Below, one piece after another: positions 16,441 to 25,906 of a DNA stretch of 26,338 bases. A model generated the notes under the pieces. The model was not told the origin of the DNA and did no database searches. It saw nothing but the letters and a program-made list of their open reading frames with translations. The translations under genes were made by a program, and so were the position numbers. Source of the stretch: Mesorhizobium amorphae (GTDB taxonomy: Bacteria > Pseudomonadota > Alphaproteobacteria > Rhizobiales > Rhizobiaceae). The stretch covers positions 1-26,338 of the forward strand of contig QFNI01000051.1 in NCBI GenBank assembly GCA_003240775.1, read 5' to 3'. Numbering within the stretch: position 1 is the stretch's first letter; each line of letters opens with the position of its first letter.

Positions 16441-18909
16441 ATGACGCTTGATTTGGCTATTCCCTCCTCCCGGACTGTGATGACCGATCCCCGCTCCCTT
16501 TCCGCCGACATCCAGAACGCGCTCCGCTACAGGCTGGGCAAGGACAAGACGGTGGCGACCCCGCATGACTGGCTGGCGGCGTCCATCCAGGTGATCCGCG
16601 ACCGGATCGTGGACCAGTGGATCGCCTCCACCAAGCGCTCCTACGAGAGCGGTTCGAAGCGGGTCTATTATCTCTCGCTCGAATTCCTGATCGGGCGCCT
16701 GATGCGCGACGCCTTCTCCAATCTCGGCCTGATGCGCGAGATGGAAAAAGCGCTGGCCGATCTGGGCGTCGACATCGACGTGATCGCGACGCTCGAGCCC
16801 GATGCCGCACTCGGCAACGGGGGCCTGGGGCGGCTCGCCGCCTGCTTCATGGAATCCATGGCGACCGTTGACGTGCCCGCGCACGGCTACGGCATCCGCT
16901 ACGCCAACGGCATGTTCCGCCAGGAATTCTCCGACGGCTGGCAGGTGGAACTGCCCGAAACCTGGCTGAGCCACGGCAACCCCTGGGAGTTCGAGCGCCG
17001 CGAGCGCGCCTTCGAGATCGGCTTCGGCGGCACCGTGGAAGCGGTGGAGACCGAGGGCCAGCCGGGCGAGCGCCATGTGTGGAAGCCGACCGACCGGGTG
17101 CTGGCCGTGGCCTACGACACGCCCGTGGTGGGCTGGCGCGGCACGCGCGTGAACACGCTCCGGCTCTGGTGGGCGACGCCGGTGGACCCGATCCTGCTCG
17201 ACGCCTTCAACGCGGGCGACCACATCGGCGCGCTGCGCGAATCGAACAAGGCTGAGACCCTGACGCGCGTGCTCTATCCCGCCGACAGCCACCAGGCGGG
17301 GCAGGAGCTGCGGCTCAGGCAGGAATATTTCTTCTCGGCCGCCTCGCTGCAGGACATCATCCAGCGCCACCTGAGCCAGCACGGCGACCTGCGCTCGCTG
17401 CCCGACAAGGCCGCGATCCACCTCAACGACACCCACCCCGCCATCGCCGTGGTGGAGCTGATGCGCCTGTTGACGGACGTGCACGGCATCGACTTCGACG
17501 CGGCCTGGGCGATCACCAAGGGCACCTTCGCCTACACCAACCACACGCTTCTGCCCGAGGCGCTCGAAAGCTGGCCGGTGCCGCTGATGGAGCGGCTGCT
17601 GCCGCGCCACATGCAGATCATCTACGCCATCAACGCGCAGTTGCTGCTCGAAGCGCGCGCGGCCGACCGGTTCGACGACGAGGGCATCAAGCACATCTCG
17701 CTGATCGACGAGAACGGCGGGCGCCGCGTCCGCATGGGCAACCTGGCATTCGCCGGCTCGCACTCGATCAACGGGGTGTCCGCGCTCCACACCGACCTGA
17801 TGAAGGAAACGGTGTTCCACGACCTGCACCGCCTCTACCCCGACCGCATCAACAACAAGACCAACGGCATCACGCCGCGGCGCTGGCTGATCCAGTGCAA
17901 CCCCGGACTGACGGGTCTGGTGCGCGACACGATCGGCGCGCGGTTCGAGGACCATATCGAGGCGCTGGGCGGGCTCGAGCGCTATGCCGAGGATGCGAGC
18001 TTCCGCGAGCGGTTCGCGGGCGTGAAGCGCGAGAACAAGGTGCGGCTTTCGAACCTCGTGGCCGAGCGGCTGGGCGTGAAGGTCGACCCTTCCGCGCTGT
18101 TCGACATCCAGATCAAGCGCATCCACGAATACAAGCGGCAGTTGCTCAACATCGTGGAAGCGGTGGCGCTCTACGACCAGATCCGCTCGCACCCCGAGCG
18201 GGACTGGATGCCGCGCGTGAAGTTCTTCGGCGGCAAGGCGGCTCCTTCCTATCACAACGCCAAGCTCATCATTAAGCTCGCCAACGACGTGGCGCGCGTG
18301 GTGAACCGTGATCCCGCCGTGCGCGGCCTGCTCAAGATCGTGTTTTTGCCGAACTACAACGTGTCTCTCGCCGAGGTGATGGTGCCGGCAGCCGATTTGT
18401 CGGAGCAGATCTCGACTGCCGGCATGGAGGCGTCGGGCACGGGCAACATGAAGTTCGCGCTGAACGGGGCGATCACCATCGGCACGCTCGATGGCGCGAA
18501 CGTCGAGATGCGCGAGCATGTGGGCGAGGACAACATCGTGATCTTCGGGCTGACGGCCGACGAGGTCGCCGAGCGCCGCAAGAACGGCTACAACCCGCGC
18601 GCGGTGATCGAGGGCTCGCCCGAGCTTGCGCAGGCACTTTCGGCCATCTCGTCGGGCGTGTTCTCGCCGGACGATCCCGACCGCTACCGCGAGCTCGTCA
18701 ACGGGCTCTACGACCACGACTGGTTCCAGGTGGCGGGCGATTTCGACGCCTATGCGGATGCGCAGCGCCGCGTGGACGCGCTGTGGGGCGACAGCCCGGA
18801 ATGGAACCGCAAGGCCATCCTGAACGTCGCGCGGATGCCGTGGTTCTCGTCGGACCGCACGATCCGCCAATATGCGGGCGAGATCTGGAACGTGCCGGCA
18901 AAAGCGTAA
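16441..18909 (+). CDS. glgP: Glycogen (alpha-glucan) phosphorylase
   Basis: An 822-residue GT35 phosphorylase, which releases glucose 1-phosphate from the non-reducing ends of glycogen using phosphate and a pyridoxal-phosphate cofactor. Early motifs include YYLSLEFLIGRL and the glycine-rich LEPDAALGNGGLGRLAACFMES. The cofactor site EASGTGNMKFALNGA is complete, with the Schiff-base lysine at Lys671. The acceptor region NGITPRRWL and the KRIHEYKRQLLN motif are also present. I chose ATG 16441, with GAGG just before it; ATG 16405 and ATG 16480 are possible. It is the first gene of glgP-glgB-glgC-glgA-pgm. Neighbouring repeats upstream end about 190 bases before the start. Confidence 0.97.
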   Translation: MTLDLAIPSSRTVMTDPRSLSADIQNALRYRLGKDKTVATPHDWLAASIQVIRDRIVDQWIASTKRSYESGSKRVYYLSLEFLIGRLMRDAFSNLGLMREMEKALADLGVDIDVIATLEPDAALGNGGLGRLAACFMESMATVDVPAHGYGIRYANGMFRQEFSDGWQVELPETWLSHGNPWEFERRERAFEIGFGGTVEAVETEGQPGERHVWKPTDRVLAVAYDTPVVGWRGTRVNTLRLWWATPVDPILLDAFNAGDHIGALRESNKAETLTRVLYPADSHQAGQELRLRQEYFFSAASLQDIIQRHLSQHGDLRSLPDKAAIHLNDTHPAIAVVELMRLLTDVHGIDFDAAWAITKGTFAYTNHTLLPEALESWPVPLMERLLPRHMQIIYAINAQLLLEARAADRFDDEGIKHISLIDENGGRRVRMGNLAFAGSHSINGVSALHTDLMKETVFHDLHRLYPDRINNKTNGITPRRWLIQCNPGLTGLVRDTIGARFEDHIEALGGLERYAEDASFRERFAGVKRENKVRLSNLVAERLGVKVDPSALFDIQIKRIHEYKRQLLNIVEAVALYDQIRSHPERDWMPRVKFFGGKAAPSYHNAKLIIKLANDVARVVNRDPAVRGLLKIVFLPNYNVSLAEVMVPAADLSEQISTAGMEASGTGNMKFALNGAITIGTLDGANVEMREHVGEDNIVIFGLTADEVAERRKNGYNPRAVIEGSPELAQALSAISSGVFSPDDPDRYRELVNGLYDHDWFQVAGDFDAYADAQRRVDALWGDSPEWNRKAILNVARMPWFSSDRTIRQYAGEIWNVPAKA

Positions 18910-18987
18910 TCGGCTGGGGCGAGGCCCTGGCCGGGAGGGCCGGGGCGCGCCACATAGAACGGCCGGCCAAGGGAGGGGACGATCGCC

Positions 18988-21207
18988 ATGACGGTGCCAG
19001 CGGGACGCGCAACGGCGGCAGACGAGGCCGCCCGCGCGCCCGTGGCCGCGCCGATGGACGCCATCGAGGCGATCGTTGCGGGAAGCCACGGCGACCCCTT
19101 CGCGATCCTCGGCCTGCACGGCGAAGACGGCCGCTTCACCGCGCGCGCCTTCGTGCCCCATGCCGAGAGCCTGGAAGCGTTCACGCTCGCGGGCGAACCG
19201 GTGGGGGCGCTGGAGCGCCGCCATGACGGGGGCTTCTTCGAGGGGCGGGTCTCGTTGCCGGAGCGCCAGCCGCTCAAGTTTCAGGCCAAGAACTCCGGCG
19301 GCGCGTGGTGGCTGACCGACCCTTATTCGTTCGGCCCCGTGCTCGGGCCGACCGACGACTACCTGATCGCCGAGGGCTCGCATGCGCGGCTCTTCGACAA
19401 GCTGGGCGCGCACCTGATCGCGCATGAGGGCGTGAACGGCGTGCATTTCGCCGTCTGGGCGCCGAACGCGCGGCGGGTCTCGGTGGTGGGCGACTTCAAC
19501 GAATGGGACGGGCGCCGCCACGCCATGCGCCTGCGGCGCGACGTGGGCGTGTGGGAGACCTTCATCCCCGACATCGAGGCGGGCCGCGCCTACAAATACG
19601 AGATCGTAGGCGCGGGGGGCGAGGTGCTGCCGCTCAAGGCCGACCCGTTCGCGTTCCGCTCGGAGCTCAGGCCGAAGACGGCGTCCGTCACCGATCACCC
19701 GCCCGCGCACGCGTGGGGGGATGGCGCGCACCGGGCGTTCTGGCGCGATGCCGACGCGCGGCGCCAGCCGATCTCGATCTACGAGGTGCATGCCGGCTCA
19801 TGGCAGCGGCGCGACGACGGGACGTTTCTGTCCTGGGACGAGCTGGCGGACCGGCTGATCCCCTATGCGGTGGACATGGGGTTCACCCATGTCGAGTTCC
19901 TGCCGGTTTCCGAGCACCCCTACGACCCCTCCTGGGGCTACCAGACGACCGGGCTCTATGCGCCGTCCGCGCGCTTCGGCGAACCGGAAGGCTTCGCGCG
20001 CTTCGTGGACGGGGCGCACCAAGCGGGGCTGGGCGTGATCCTCGACTGGGTGCCCGCGCATTTTCCGACGGATGCGCACGGGCTCGGGCTGTTCGACGGG
20101 ACGGCGCTTTACGAGCATGCCGATCCCAAGAAGGGGTTCCACCCCGACTGGAACACGCTGATCTACAATTTCGGGCGGCGCGAGGTGGTGAGCTTCCTCG
20201 TCAACAACGCGCTGTTCTGGGCGGAGAAGTACCACGTCGACGGGCTTCGCGTGGATGCGGTGGCGTCCATGCTCTACCTCAACTACTCGCGGAAAGAGGG
20301 CGAGTGGATCCCCAACGAAGACGGCGGGCGCGAGAACTGGGAGGCGGTGCGGTTTCTCCAGGCGATGAACAAGGCCGTCTACGGCTCCCATCCGGGCATC
20401 CTGACGATTGCGGAGGAATCGACCTCCTGGCCCAAAGTGTCTCAGCCCGTGCACGAGGGGGGCCTGGGCTTCGGGTTCAAGTGGAACATGGGGTTCATGC
20501 ACGACACGCTGCAGTACCTCGCGCACGAGCCGGTGCATCGGAAGTACCACCACAACGAGATCACGTTCGGGCTGCTCTACGCCTTCAGCGAGAACTTCGT
20601 GCTGCCGCTTTCCCACGACGAGGTGGTGCACGGGAAAGGCTCGCTGCTCGCCAAGATGGCGGGCGACGACTGGCAGAAATTCGCGACGCTGCGCGCTTAC
20701 TACGGCTTCATGTGGGGCTATCCCGGCAAGAAGCTGTTGTTCATGGGGCAGGAGTTCGCGCAGCGCGGTGAGTGGGCGGAAGCCCGCGCGCTCGACTGGT
20801 GGCTGTTGGACGCGCCCGCGCATGAGGGCGTGCGCCGCCTGGTGCGCGATCTCAACCACCTCTACCGGCAGACGCCGGCCCTTCACGCGCGCGACTGCGA
20901 GGGCGACGGCTTCCGCTGGCTGATCGCCGACGACGCGGAGAATTCGGTGTTCGCCTGGGCGCGTTTCGCGCCGGGCGAAAAGCCGGTCGCGGTGATCGCG
21001 AACTTCACGCCCGTGGTGCGGGAAAACTATCGCGTGCCCTTGCCACAGGCGGGGCGTTGGCGCGAAATCTTCAACAGCGACGCCGGGTCCTATGGCGGCT
21101 CGGGCGTGGGGAACATGGGCGCGGTGGAGGCCGGTGCGGAAGGGGGTGGCGGGGTGGTCTCGCTCACGCTGCCGCCGCTCGGCACGCTGATGCTGGAACT
21201 CGAGTGA
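18988..21207 (+). CDS. glgB: 1,4-alpha-glucan (glycogen) branching enzyme
   Basis: A 739-residue GH13 enzyme that cuts alpha-1,4 chains and rejoins them by alpha-1,6 links. The N-terminal extension and CBM48 domain (HFAVWAPNARRVSVVGDFNEWDG, about 150-175) precede the catalytic barrel. The barrel has DWVPAHFPTD, GLRVDAVASMLYL with nucleophile Asp423, TIAEESTSWP with acid/base Glu476, and LSHDEVVHGKGSL. The 53-residue spacing between Asp and Glu equals that of the E. coli enzyme (405 and 458). GGGAGGGG precedes ATG 18988. It lies 78 bases after glgP and 22 bases before glgC. Confidence 0.97.
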   Translation: MTVPAGRATAADEAARAPVAAPMDAIEAIVAGSHGDPFAILGLHGEDGRFTARAFVPHAESLEAFTLAGEPVGALERRHDGGFFEGRVSLPERQPLKFQAKNSGGAWWLTDPYSFGPVLGPTDDYLIAEGSHARLFDKLGAHLIAHEGVNGVHFAVWAPNARRVSVVGDFNEWDGRRHAMRLRRDVGVWETFIPDIEAGRAYKYEIVGAGGEVLPLKADPFAFRSELRPKTASVTDHPPAHAWGDGAHRAFWRDADARRQPISIYEVHAGSWQRRDDGTFLSWDELADRLIPYAVDMGFTHVEFLPVSEHPYDPSWGYQTTGLYAPSARFGEPEGFARFVDGAHQAGLGVILDWVPAHFPTDAHGLGLFDGTALYEHADPKKGFHPDWNTLIYNFGRREVVSFLVNNALFWAEKYHVDGLRVDAVASMLYLNYSRKEGEWIPNEDGGRENWEAVRFLQAMNKAVYGSHPGILTIAEESTSWPKVSQPVHEGGLGFGFKWNMGFMHDTLQYLAHEPVHRKYHHNEITFGLLYAFSENFVLPLSHDEVVHGKGSLLAKMAGDDWQKFATLRAYYGFMWGYPGKKLLFMGQEFAQRGEWAEARALDWWLLDAPAHEGVRRLVRDLNHLYRQTPALHARDCEGDGFRWLIADDAENSVFAWARFAPGEKPVAVIANFTPVVRENYRVPLPQAGRWREIFNSDAGSYGGSGVGNMGAVEAGAEGGGGVVSLTLPPLGTLMLELE

Positions 21208-21229
21208 CAGGCATTCTGGGGAGGATGGA

Positions 21230-22492
21230 ATGGCAACACGCAAGACGCAGCCCCTGGCACGCGACGCGATGGCCTATGTGCTGGCGGGCGGGCGCGGCTC
21301 GCGGCTGAAGGAGCTGACCGACCGGCGCGCGAAACCCGCCGTCTATTTCGGCGGCAAGACGCGCATCATCGACTTCGCCCTGTCCAACGCCCACAATTCC
21401 GGCATCCGCCGCATGGGGGTCGCCACCCAATACAAGGCGCACTCCCTGATCCGCCACCTCCAGCGCGGCTGGAACTTCCTGCGCCCCGAGCGCAACGAGA
21501 GCTTCGACATCCTGCCCGCCTCCCAGCGCGTGTCGGAAACCCAGTGGTACGAGGGAACGGCGGACGCCGTGTTCCAGAACGCCGACATCATCGAGGCCTA
21601 TGGCCCCGAATACATGGTGATCCTGGCGGGCGACCACATCTACAAGATGGACTACGAGCTGATGCTGCGCCAGCACGTGGACACGGGCGCCGACGTGACC
21701 GTGGGCTGTCTCGAAGTGCCGCGCCTCGAGGCCTCCGGCTTCGGCGTGATGCATGTGGACGGGGCCGACCGCATCATCTCCTTCATCGAAAAGCCCGCCG
21801 ACCCGCCGGGCATGCCCGACCGGCCCGACCATGCGCTGGCCTCGATGGGCATCTACGTCTTCAAGACGAGCTTCCTGATGGAGCAGCTGCGCCGCGACGC
21901 GAACGACCCCGCTTCCTCGCGCGACTTCGGCAAGGACATCATCCCCTTCATCGTCGAGCACGGGCGTGCCCAGGCGCACCGCTTCACCTCGTCTTGCGTG
22001 CGCTCCTCCTTCGAGCGCGAGGCCTACTGGCGCGATGTGGGCACCATCGACGCTTATTGGGAAGCCAATATCGACCTGACGGACGTGACCCCCGAGCTCG
22101 ACCTCTACGACCGCGAATGGCCGATCTGGACCTATGCCGAGATCAAGCCGCCGGCGAAGTTCGTCCATGACGTGGAAGGCCGGCGCGGCTCGGCCACCTC
22201 CTCGCTGGTTGCGGGCGACTGCATCATTTCGGGCGCCTCGCTCAAGCGCTCGCTGATCTTCACGGGCGCGCGGATCAACTCGTTCTCCTCGCTGGAAGAG
22301 GCCGTGGTGCTGCCCGACTGCACGGTGGGGCGCAACGCGCAATTGAGCCGGGTGGTGATCGACCACGGGGTGAAGATCCCCGAGGGCCTGGTGGTGGGCG
22401 AGGACCCGGAACTGGACAAGAAGCGGTTCCGCGTGTCGGAAAAGGGCATCTGCCTGATCACGCAGGACATGATCAACCGGTTGGACATGTAG
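21230..22492 (+). CDS. glgC: Glucose-1-phosphate adenylyltransferase (ADP-glucose pyrophosphorylase)
   Basis: A 420-residue enzyme that makes ADP-glucose from ATP and glucose 1-phosphate, the committed step of glycogen synthesis. The nucleotidyltransferase domain begins AYVLAGGRGSRLKELTDRRA with KPAVYFGGKTRIIDFALSN, and VILAGDHIYKMDYE and SMGIYVFK follow. The C-terminus is a left-handed beta-helix (GASLKRSLIFTGARINSFSS), the usual allosteric part. In Agrobacterium-type enzymes fructose 6-phosphate and pyruvate activate; this is family knowledge, not visible here. GGGGAGGA precedes ATG 21230. After the stop a 298-base repeat-filled gap separates it from glgA. Confidence 0.97.
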   Translation: MATRKTQPLARDAMAYVLAGGRGSRLKELTDRRAKPAVYFGGKTRIIDFALSNAHNSGIRRMGVATQYKAHSLIRHLQRGWNFLRPERNESFDILPASQRVSETQWYEGTADAVFQNADIIEAYGPEYMVILAGDHIYKMDYELMLRQHVDTGADVTVGCLEVPRLEASGFGVMHVDGADRIISFIEKPADPPGMPDRPDHALASMGIYVFKTSFLMEQLRRDANDPASSRDFGKDIIPFIVEHGRAQAHRFTSSCVRSSFEREAYWRDVGTIDAYWEANIDLTDVTPELDLYDREWPIWTYAEIKPPAKFVHDVEGRRGSATSSLVAGDCIISGASLKRSLIFTGARINSFSSLEEAVVLPDCTVGRNAQLSRVVIDHGVKIPEGLVVGEDPELDKKRFRVSEKGICLITQDMINRLDM

Positions 22493-22514
22493 GGTGCTGC
22501 TCGCGGAAGCTGGA

Positions 22515-22750
22515 GCGCAGACGCCGACGTTTCCCTCCCCCTTGAGTGGGGTGAGAGGCGACGGCCGGAGGCCGGCAAGAAGCCATAGAGATGGCTTCTT
22601 GAGCATCGAACGCTCTGAGCTATGCGAAGAGCAGGGGGTATGGGGTGGGGGTGACCTCTCCGCCTATGGGTGCGGTCGATCATGATCCGCTGTTTGCGTC
22701 GCGGCACCGTTACCCCCACCCCTTACCCCTTCCCTCAAGGGGGAGGGGGA
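22515..22750. repeat. G-rich palindromic repeat, copy R6, inside the glycogen operon
   Basis: A flank beginning GCGCAGACG (22515) leads to a left arm CCCTCCCCCTTGAG (22532) that is interrupted by the hairpin module and completed by GGGGGTATGGGGTGGGGG at 22633-22651. The module has stem AAGAAGCCAT (22577-22586) / ATGGCTTCTT (22591-22600) with loop AGAG, and it is the inverse of that in R4 with about six substitutions and one indel over about 105 bases. The spacer (22655-22709) has core GGTCGATCATGATCCGCTG. The right arm is 22710-22749, with a minus-strand four-run motif at 22713-22734. It fills most of the 298 bases between glgC and glgA. Confidence 0.9.
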
Positions 22751-22790
22751 TCTGGAACGTAGGAGATTTGGGCATGGGTAGGGGGCGCCG

Positions 22791-24221
22791 ATGCAGGTTC
22801 TGAGCGTCACGCCGGAGATCTTTCCGCTGATCAAGACGGGCGGGCTCGCCGATGTGGCGGGCGCGCTGCCGCTGGCGCTGGGGCGGCATGGGGTGGCCGT
22901 GCGCACGCTGTTGCCGGGCTATCCGCGCGTCATGAAGGACCTCAAGGCAAAGCGCGTCCACGCCTATGCCGATCTGGGCGGCGGGCCGGCTTCCATCCTG
23001 CGCGCCGCGAAGGCCGGGCTCGACCTCTACGTGCTCGACGCGCCCCATCTCTTCAAGCGCGACGGCGGGCCCTATGGCGACGCGAGCGGCGCGGACTGGC
23101 CCGACAACTGGCTGCGCTTCGCCTCGCTTTCCCGCGTGGGCGCGGACCTCGGCACGGGGCTCCTGCCCGACTTCCGGCCCGACCTCGTGCATGTGCACGA
23201 CTGGCAGGCGGCCCTGACGCTCGCCTATCTGCGCTTCGGGAGTGCTGCCCCGCCCGCTTCCGTGATCACCGTGCACAACCTGGCCTTCCAGGGGCAGTTC
23301 GCGGCTGCGATCTTTCCCGAGCTCGGCCTGCCGGCTGACGCCATGACGGTGGAGGGCGTCGAATATTACGGCGGGGTGGGCTTTCTGAAGGCGGGTCTGC
23401 AGGCGGCCGATGCCATCACCACCGTGAGCCCGACCTATGCGCAGGAAATCCGCACGCCGGAATTCGGCATGGGGCTCGACGGGCTGATGAACGCGCGCGC
23501 GGGCGTGCTTTCGGGCATCGTCAACGGCATCGACACCGAGGTCTGGAACCCGGCGGCGGACCCGCATCTGGCCGCCACCTATGGCGGCAAGTCGCTGGCC
23601 GGGCGGCGCAAGAACCGGCGCGCGGTGGCGGTGCAGTTCGCGCTCGACGACTCCGCGGGGCCGATCCTGGGGCTCGTCACGCGGCTGACCTGGCAGAAGG
23701 GCATCGACCTTCTCGTGGCCGAGATCGACGCCATCGTGGAAACCGGTGCGCGGGTGGCCGTGCTGGGCGCGGGCGACACGGCGCTCGAAGGCGCGCTGCT
23801 TGCGGCCGCGGCCCGGCATCGCGGCCGTGTCGGCGTGGTGATCGGCTATGACGAGGCCCTGTCGCACCTGATCCAGGGGGGTGCGGACGTGATGCTCGTG
23901 CCCTCGCGCTTCGAGCCCTGCGGGCTGACCCAGCTCTACGGGTTGCGCTATGGCTGCGTGCCGGCCGTGGCGCGCACGGGCGGGCTCGCCGACACCGTGA
24001 TCGACGCGAACGAGGCAGCCCTTGCCGCGGGCGTCGCCACGGGCTTCCAGTTCGCGCCCGGCAGCGGGACCGCCCTTCTCCATGCGGTTCGGCGCATCTG
24101 CGCCCTATATCGCGACGAGCCCGCCTGGGCGAACCTCGTGCGGCAGGGCATGAAGGCCGACGTTTCCTGGGACCGGAGTGCGGCGCGCTATGCGGCGCTG
24201 TTCCGTTCCCTTCTTGATTGA
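22791..24221 (+). CDS. glgA: Glycogen synthase (ADP-glucose-dependent)
   Basis: A 476-residue GT5 glycosyltransferase that extends alpha-1,4-glucan from ADP-glucose. The N-terminal KTGGLADVAGALP with Lys15 binds the ADP-glucose phosphate. HVHDWQAALTLAY lies in the N-terminal domain, and the C-terminal domain has GLVTRLTWQKGIDLL and PSRFEPCGLTQLYGLRYG with Glu375, then ARTGGLADTV. All expected motifs are present. The start ATG 22791 has AGGGGG just upstream. It begins 41 bases after the R6 repeat and ends ten bases before pgm. Confidence 0.97.
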   Translation: MQVLSVTPEIFPLIKTGGLADVAGALPLALGRHGVAVRTLLPGYPRVMKDLKAKRVHAYADLGGGPASILRAAKAGLDLYVLDAPHLFKRDGGPYGDASGADWPDNWLRFASLSRVGADLGTGLLPDFRPDLVHVHDWQAALTLAYLRFGSAAPPASVITVHNLAFQGQFAAAIFPELGLPADAMTVEGVEYYGGVGFLKAGLQAADAITTVSPTYAQEIRTPEFGMGLDGLMNARAGVLSGIVNGIDTEVWNPAADPHLAATYGGKSLAGRRKNRRAVAVQFALDDSAGPILGLVTRLTWQKGIDLLVAEIDAIVETGARVAVLGAGDTALEGALLAAAARHRGRVGVVIGYDEALSHLIQGGADVMLVPSRFEPCGLTQLYGLRYGCVPAVARTGGLADTVIDANEAALAAGVATGFQFAPGSGTALLHAVRRICALYRDEPAWANLVRQGMKADVSWDRSAARYAALFRSLLD

Positions 24222-24231
24222 GAGATTTGCC

Positions 24232-25863
24232 ATGACGCGAACCGTCGAGACCACGCCCTTTTCCGACCAGAAGCCCGGCACGTCCGGCCTGCGCAAGAAG
24301 GTGCCGGTCTTCCAGCAGGCGAACTATGCCGAGAACTTCATCCAGTCGGTGTTCGACAGCCTCGACGGGTTCGAGGGCAAGACGCTGGTGGTGGGCGGCG
24401 ACGGGCGCTTCCTGAACCGCGAGGTGATCGGCAAGGTGATCGCCATGGCCGCCGGCAACAGCTTCGGCCGCGTGGTGGTGGGGCAGGGCGGCATCCTGTC
24501 CACGCCCGCCACCTCCAACGTGATCCGCAAGCGCGGCGCCTTCGGCGGCTTCATCCTGTCGGCCAGCCACAATCCCGGCGGGCCGAACGAGGATTTCGGC
24601 ATCAAGTACAATGCCGGAAACGGCGGCCCCGCGCCCGAAAAGGTGACGGATGCGGTGTTCGAGCGCTCGAAGACGATCCGGCAATACAAGATCGCGGACT
24701 TGGGCACGGTCGACATCGACACGCTGGGCGAGACCACGGTGGACGGCGGCATGGTGGTCGAGGTGATCGACCCCGTGACGGACTATGCCGAACTGATGGA
24801 GAGCCTGTTCGACTTCGGCGCCATCCAGGCGATGTTCCGCTCGGGCTTCCGCATGCGCTTCGACGCGATGCATGCGGTGACGGGGCCTTATGCGAAGGAA
24901 ATCCTGGAGCGGCGCCTGGGCGCGCCGGAAGGCACGGCGGTGAACGCGGTGCCGCTCGAGGATTTCGGCGGGCACCATCCCGACCCCAACCTCGTCTATG
25001 CCAAGGACCTCTATGAGGAGCTGATGGGCGAGAACGCGCCCGACTTCGGCGCGGCGTCCGACGGCGACGGCGACCGCAACCTGATCATCGGGCGCGGCAT
25101 CTTCGTGACGCCATCGGACAGTTTGGCGCTGCTCGCCGCCAACGCGCATCTGGCGCCCGGCTATCGCGGGGGCCTGAAGGGCATCGCGCGCTCGATGCCG
25201 ACGAGCGGGGCGGCGGACCGGGTGGCGGAAAAGCTCGGCATCGGCATGTACGAGACGCCGACGGGGTGGAAGTTCTTCGGCAACCTGCTGGATGCCGGGA
25301 TGGCGACGATCTGCGGCGAGGAGAGTGCGGGCACCGGCTCGGACCACGTGCGCGAGAAGGACGGGCTCTGGGCCGTGCTGCTCTGGCTCAACGTGCTGGC
25401 CGCGCGGGGGCAGAGTGTGAAGGAGATCGTGACCGAGCACTGGGCGAAGTATGGCCGCAACTATTATTCGCGCCACGACTACGAGGGCGTGGAGACCGAT
25501 CGCGCCAACGGGCTGATGGAGGCCCTGCGCGCCAAGCTCGACACGCTGGCGGGCACCGCGATCAACGGCATGGACGTGAAGGCGGCCGACGACTTCGCCT
25601 ACCATGACCCGGTAGATGGGTCGGTGAGCCGCAACCAGGGCATCCGCATCCTGTTTTCGGGCGGCGACCGCGTGGTGTTCCGCTTGTCGGGCACGGGCAC
25701 GAGCGGGGCGACGCTGAGGGTCTATGTGGAGCATTTCGAGGGGGATGCGGCGAAGCATGGCATGGAGACGCAAGCCGCGCTGGCGGGGCTGATCCAGGCG
25801 GCGGAGGAGGTCGCGGGGATCAAGGAGAGAACGGGGTTCGAGGCGCCGACGGTGATTACGTGA
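24232..25863 (+). CDS. pgm: Phosphoglucomutase (alpha-D-glucose phosphate-specific)
   Basis: A 543-residue enzyme that interconverts glucose 1-phosphate and glucose 6-phosphate, linking glycogen with central metabolism. The N-terminus DQKPGTSGLRKKV is typical. The active-site serine is Ser112 in LSASHNPGGPNEDFGIKYN, and the magnesium loop DGDGDR has Asp277, Asp279 and Asp281. The C-terminal phosphate-binding SGTGTSGATLRVY is present. Length and sequence type match the Agrobacterium enzyme. It starts ten bases after glgA and is the last gene of the operon visible; glgX is not in the window. The repeat cluster at 25907-26338 follows. Confidence 0.97.
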   Translation: MTRTVETTPFSDQKPGTSGLRKKVPVFQQANYAENFIQSVFDSLDGFEGKTLVVGGDGRFLNREVIGKVIAMAAGNSFGRVVVGQGGILSTPATSNVIRKRGAFGGFILSASHNPGGPNEDFGIKYNAGNGGPAPEKVTDAVFERSKTIRQYKIADLGTVDIDTLGETTVDGGMVVEVIDPVTDYAELMESLFDFGAIQAMFRSGFRMRFDAMHAVTGPYAKEILERRLGAPEGTAVNAVPLEDFGGHHPDPNLVYAKDLYEELMGENAPDFGAASDGDGDRNLIIGRGIFVTPSDSLALLAANAHLAPGYRGGLKGIARSMPTSGAADRVAEKLGIGMYETPTGWKFFGNLLDAGMATICGEESAGTGSDHVREKDGLWAVLLWLNVLAARGQSVKEIVTEHWAKYGRNYYSRHDYEGVETDRANGLMEALRAKLDTLAGTAINGMDVKAADDFAYHDPVDGSVSRNQGIRILFSGGDRVVFRLSGTGTSGATLRVYVEHFEGDAAKHGMETQAALAGLIQAAEEVAGIKERTGFEAPTVIT

Positions 25864-25906
25864 GGGGTGTGGGGGTGAGAGCTTCTGCAGGCCGTTGGGT
25901 GCCCGA

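Noticed and set aside
16090..19791. A 1233-codon open frame on the minus strand opposite glgP and glgB
   Set aside because: It is the mirror of two well-supported glycogen genes and begins inside repeats; the His/Arg-rich translation has no family features.
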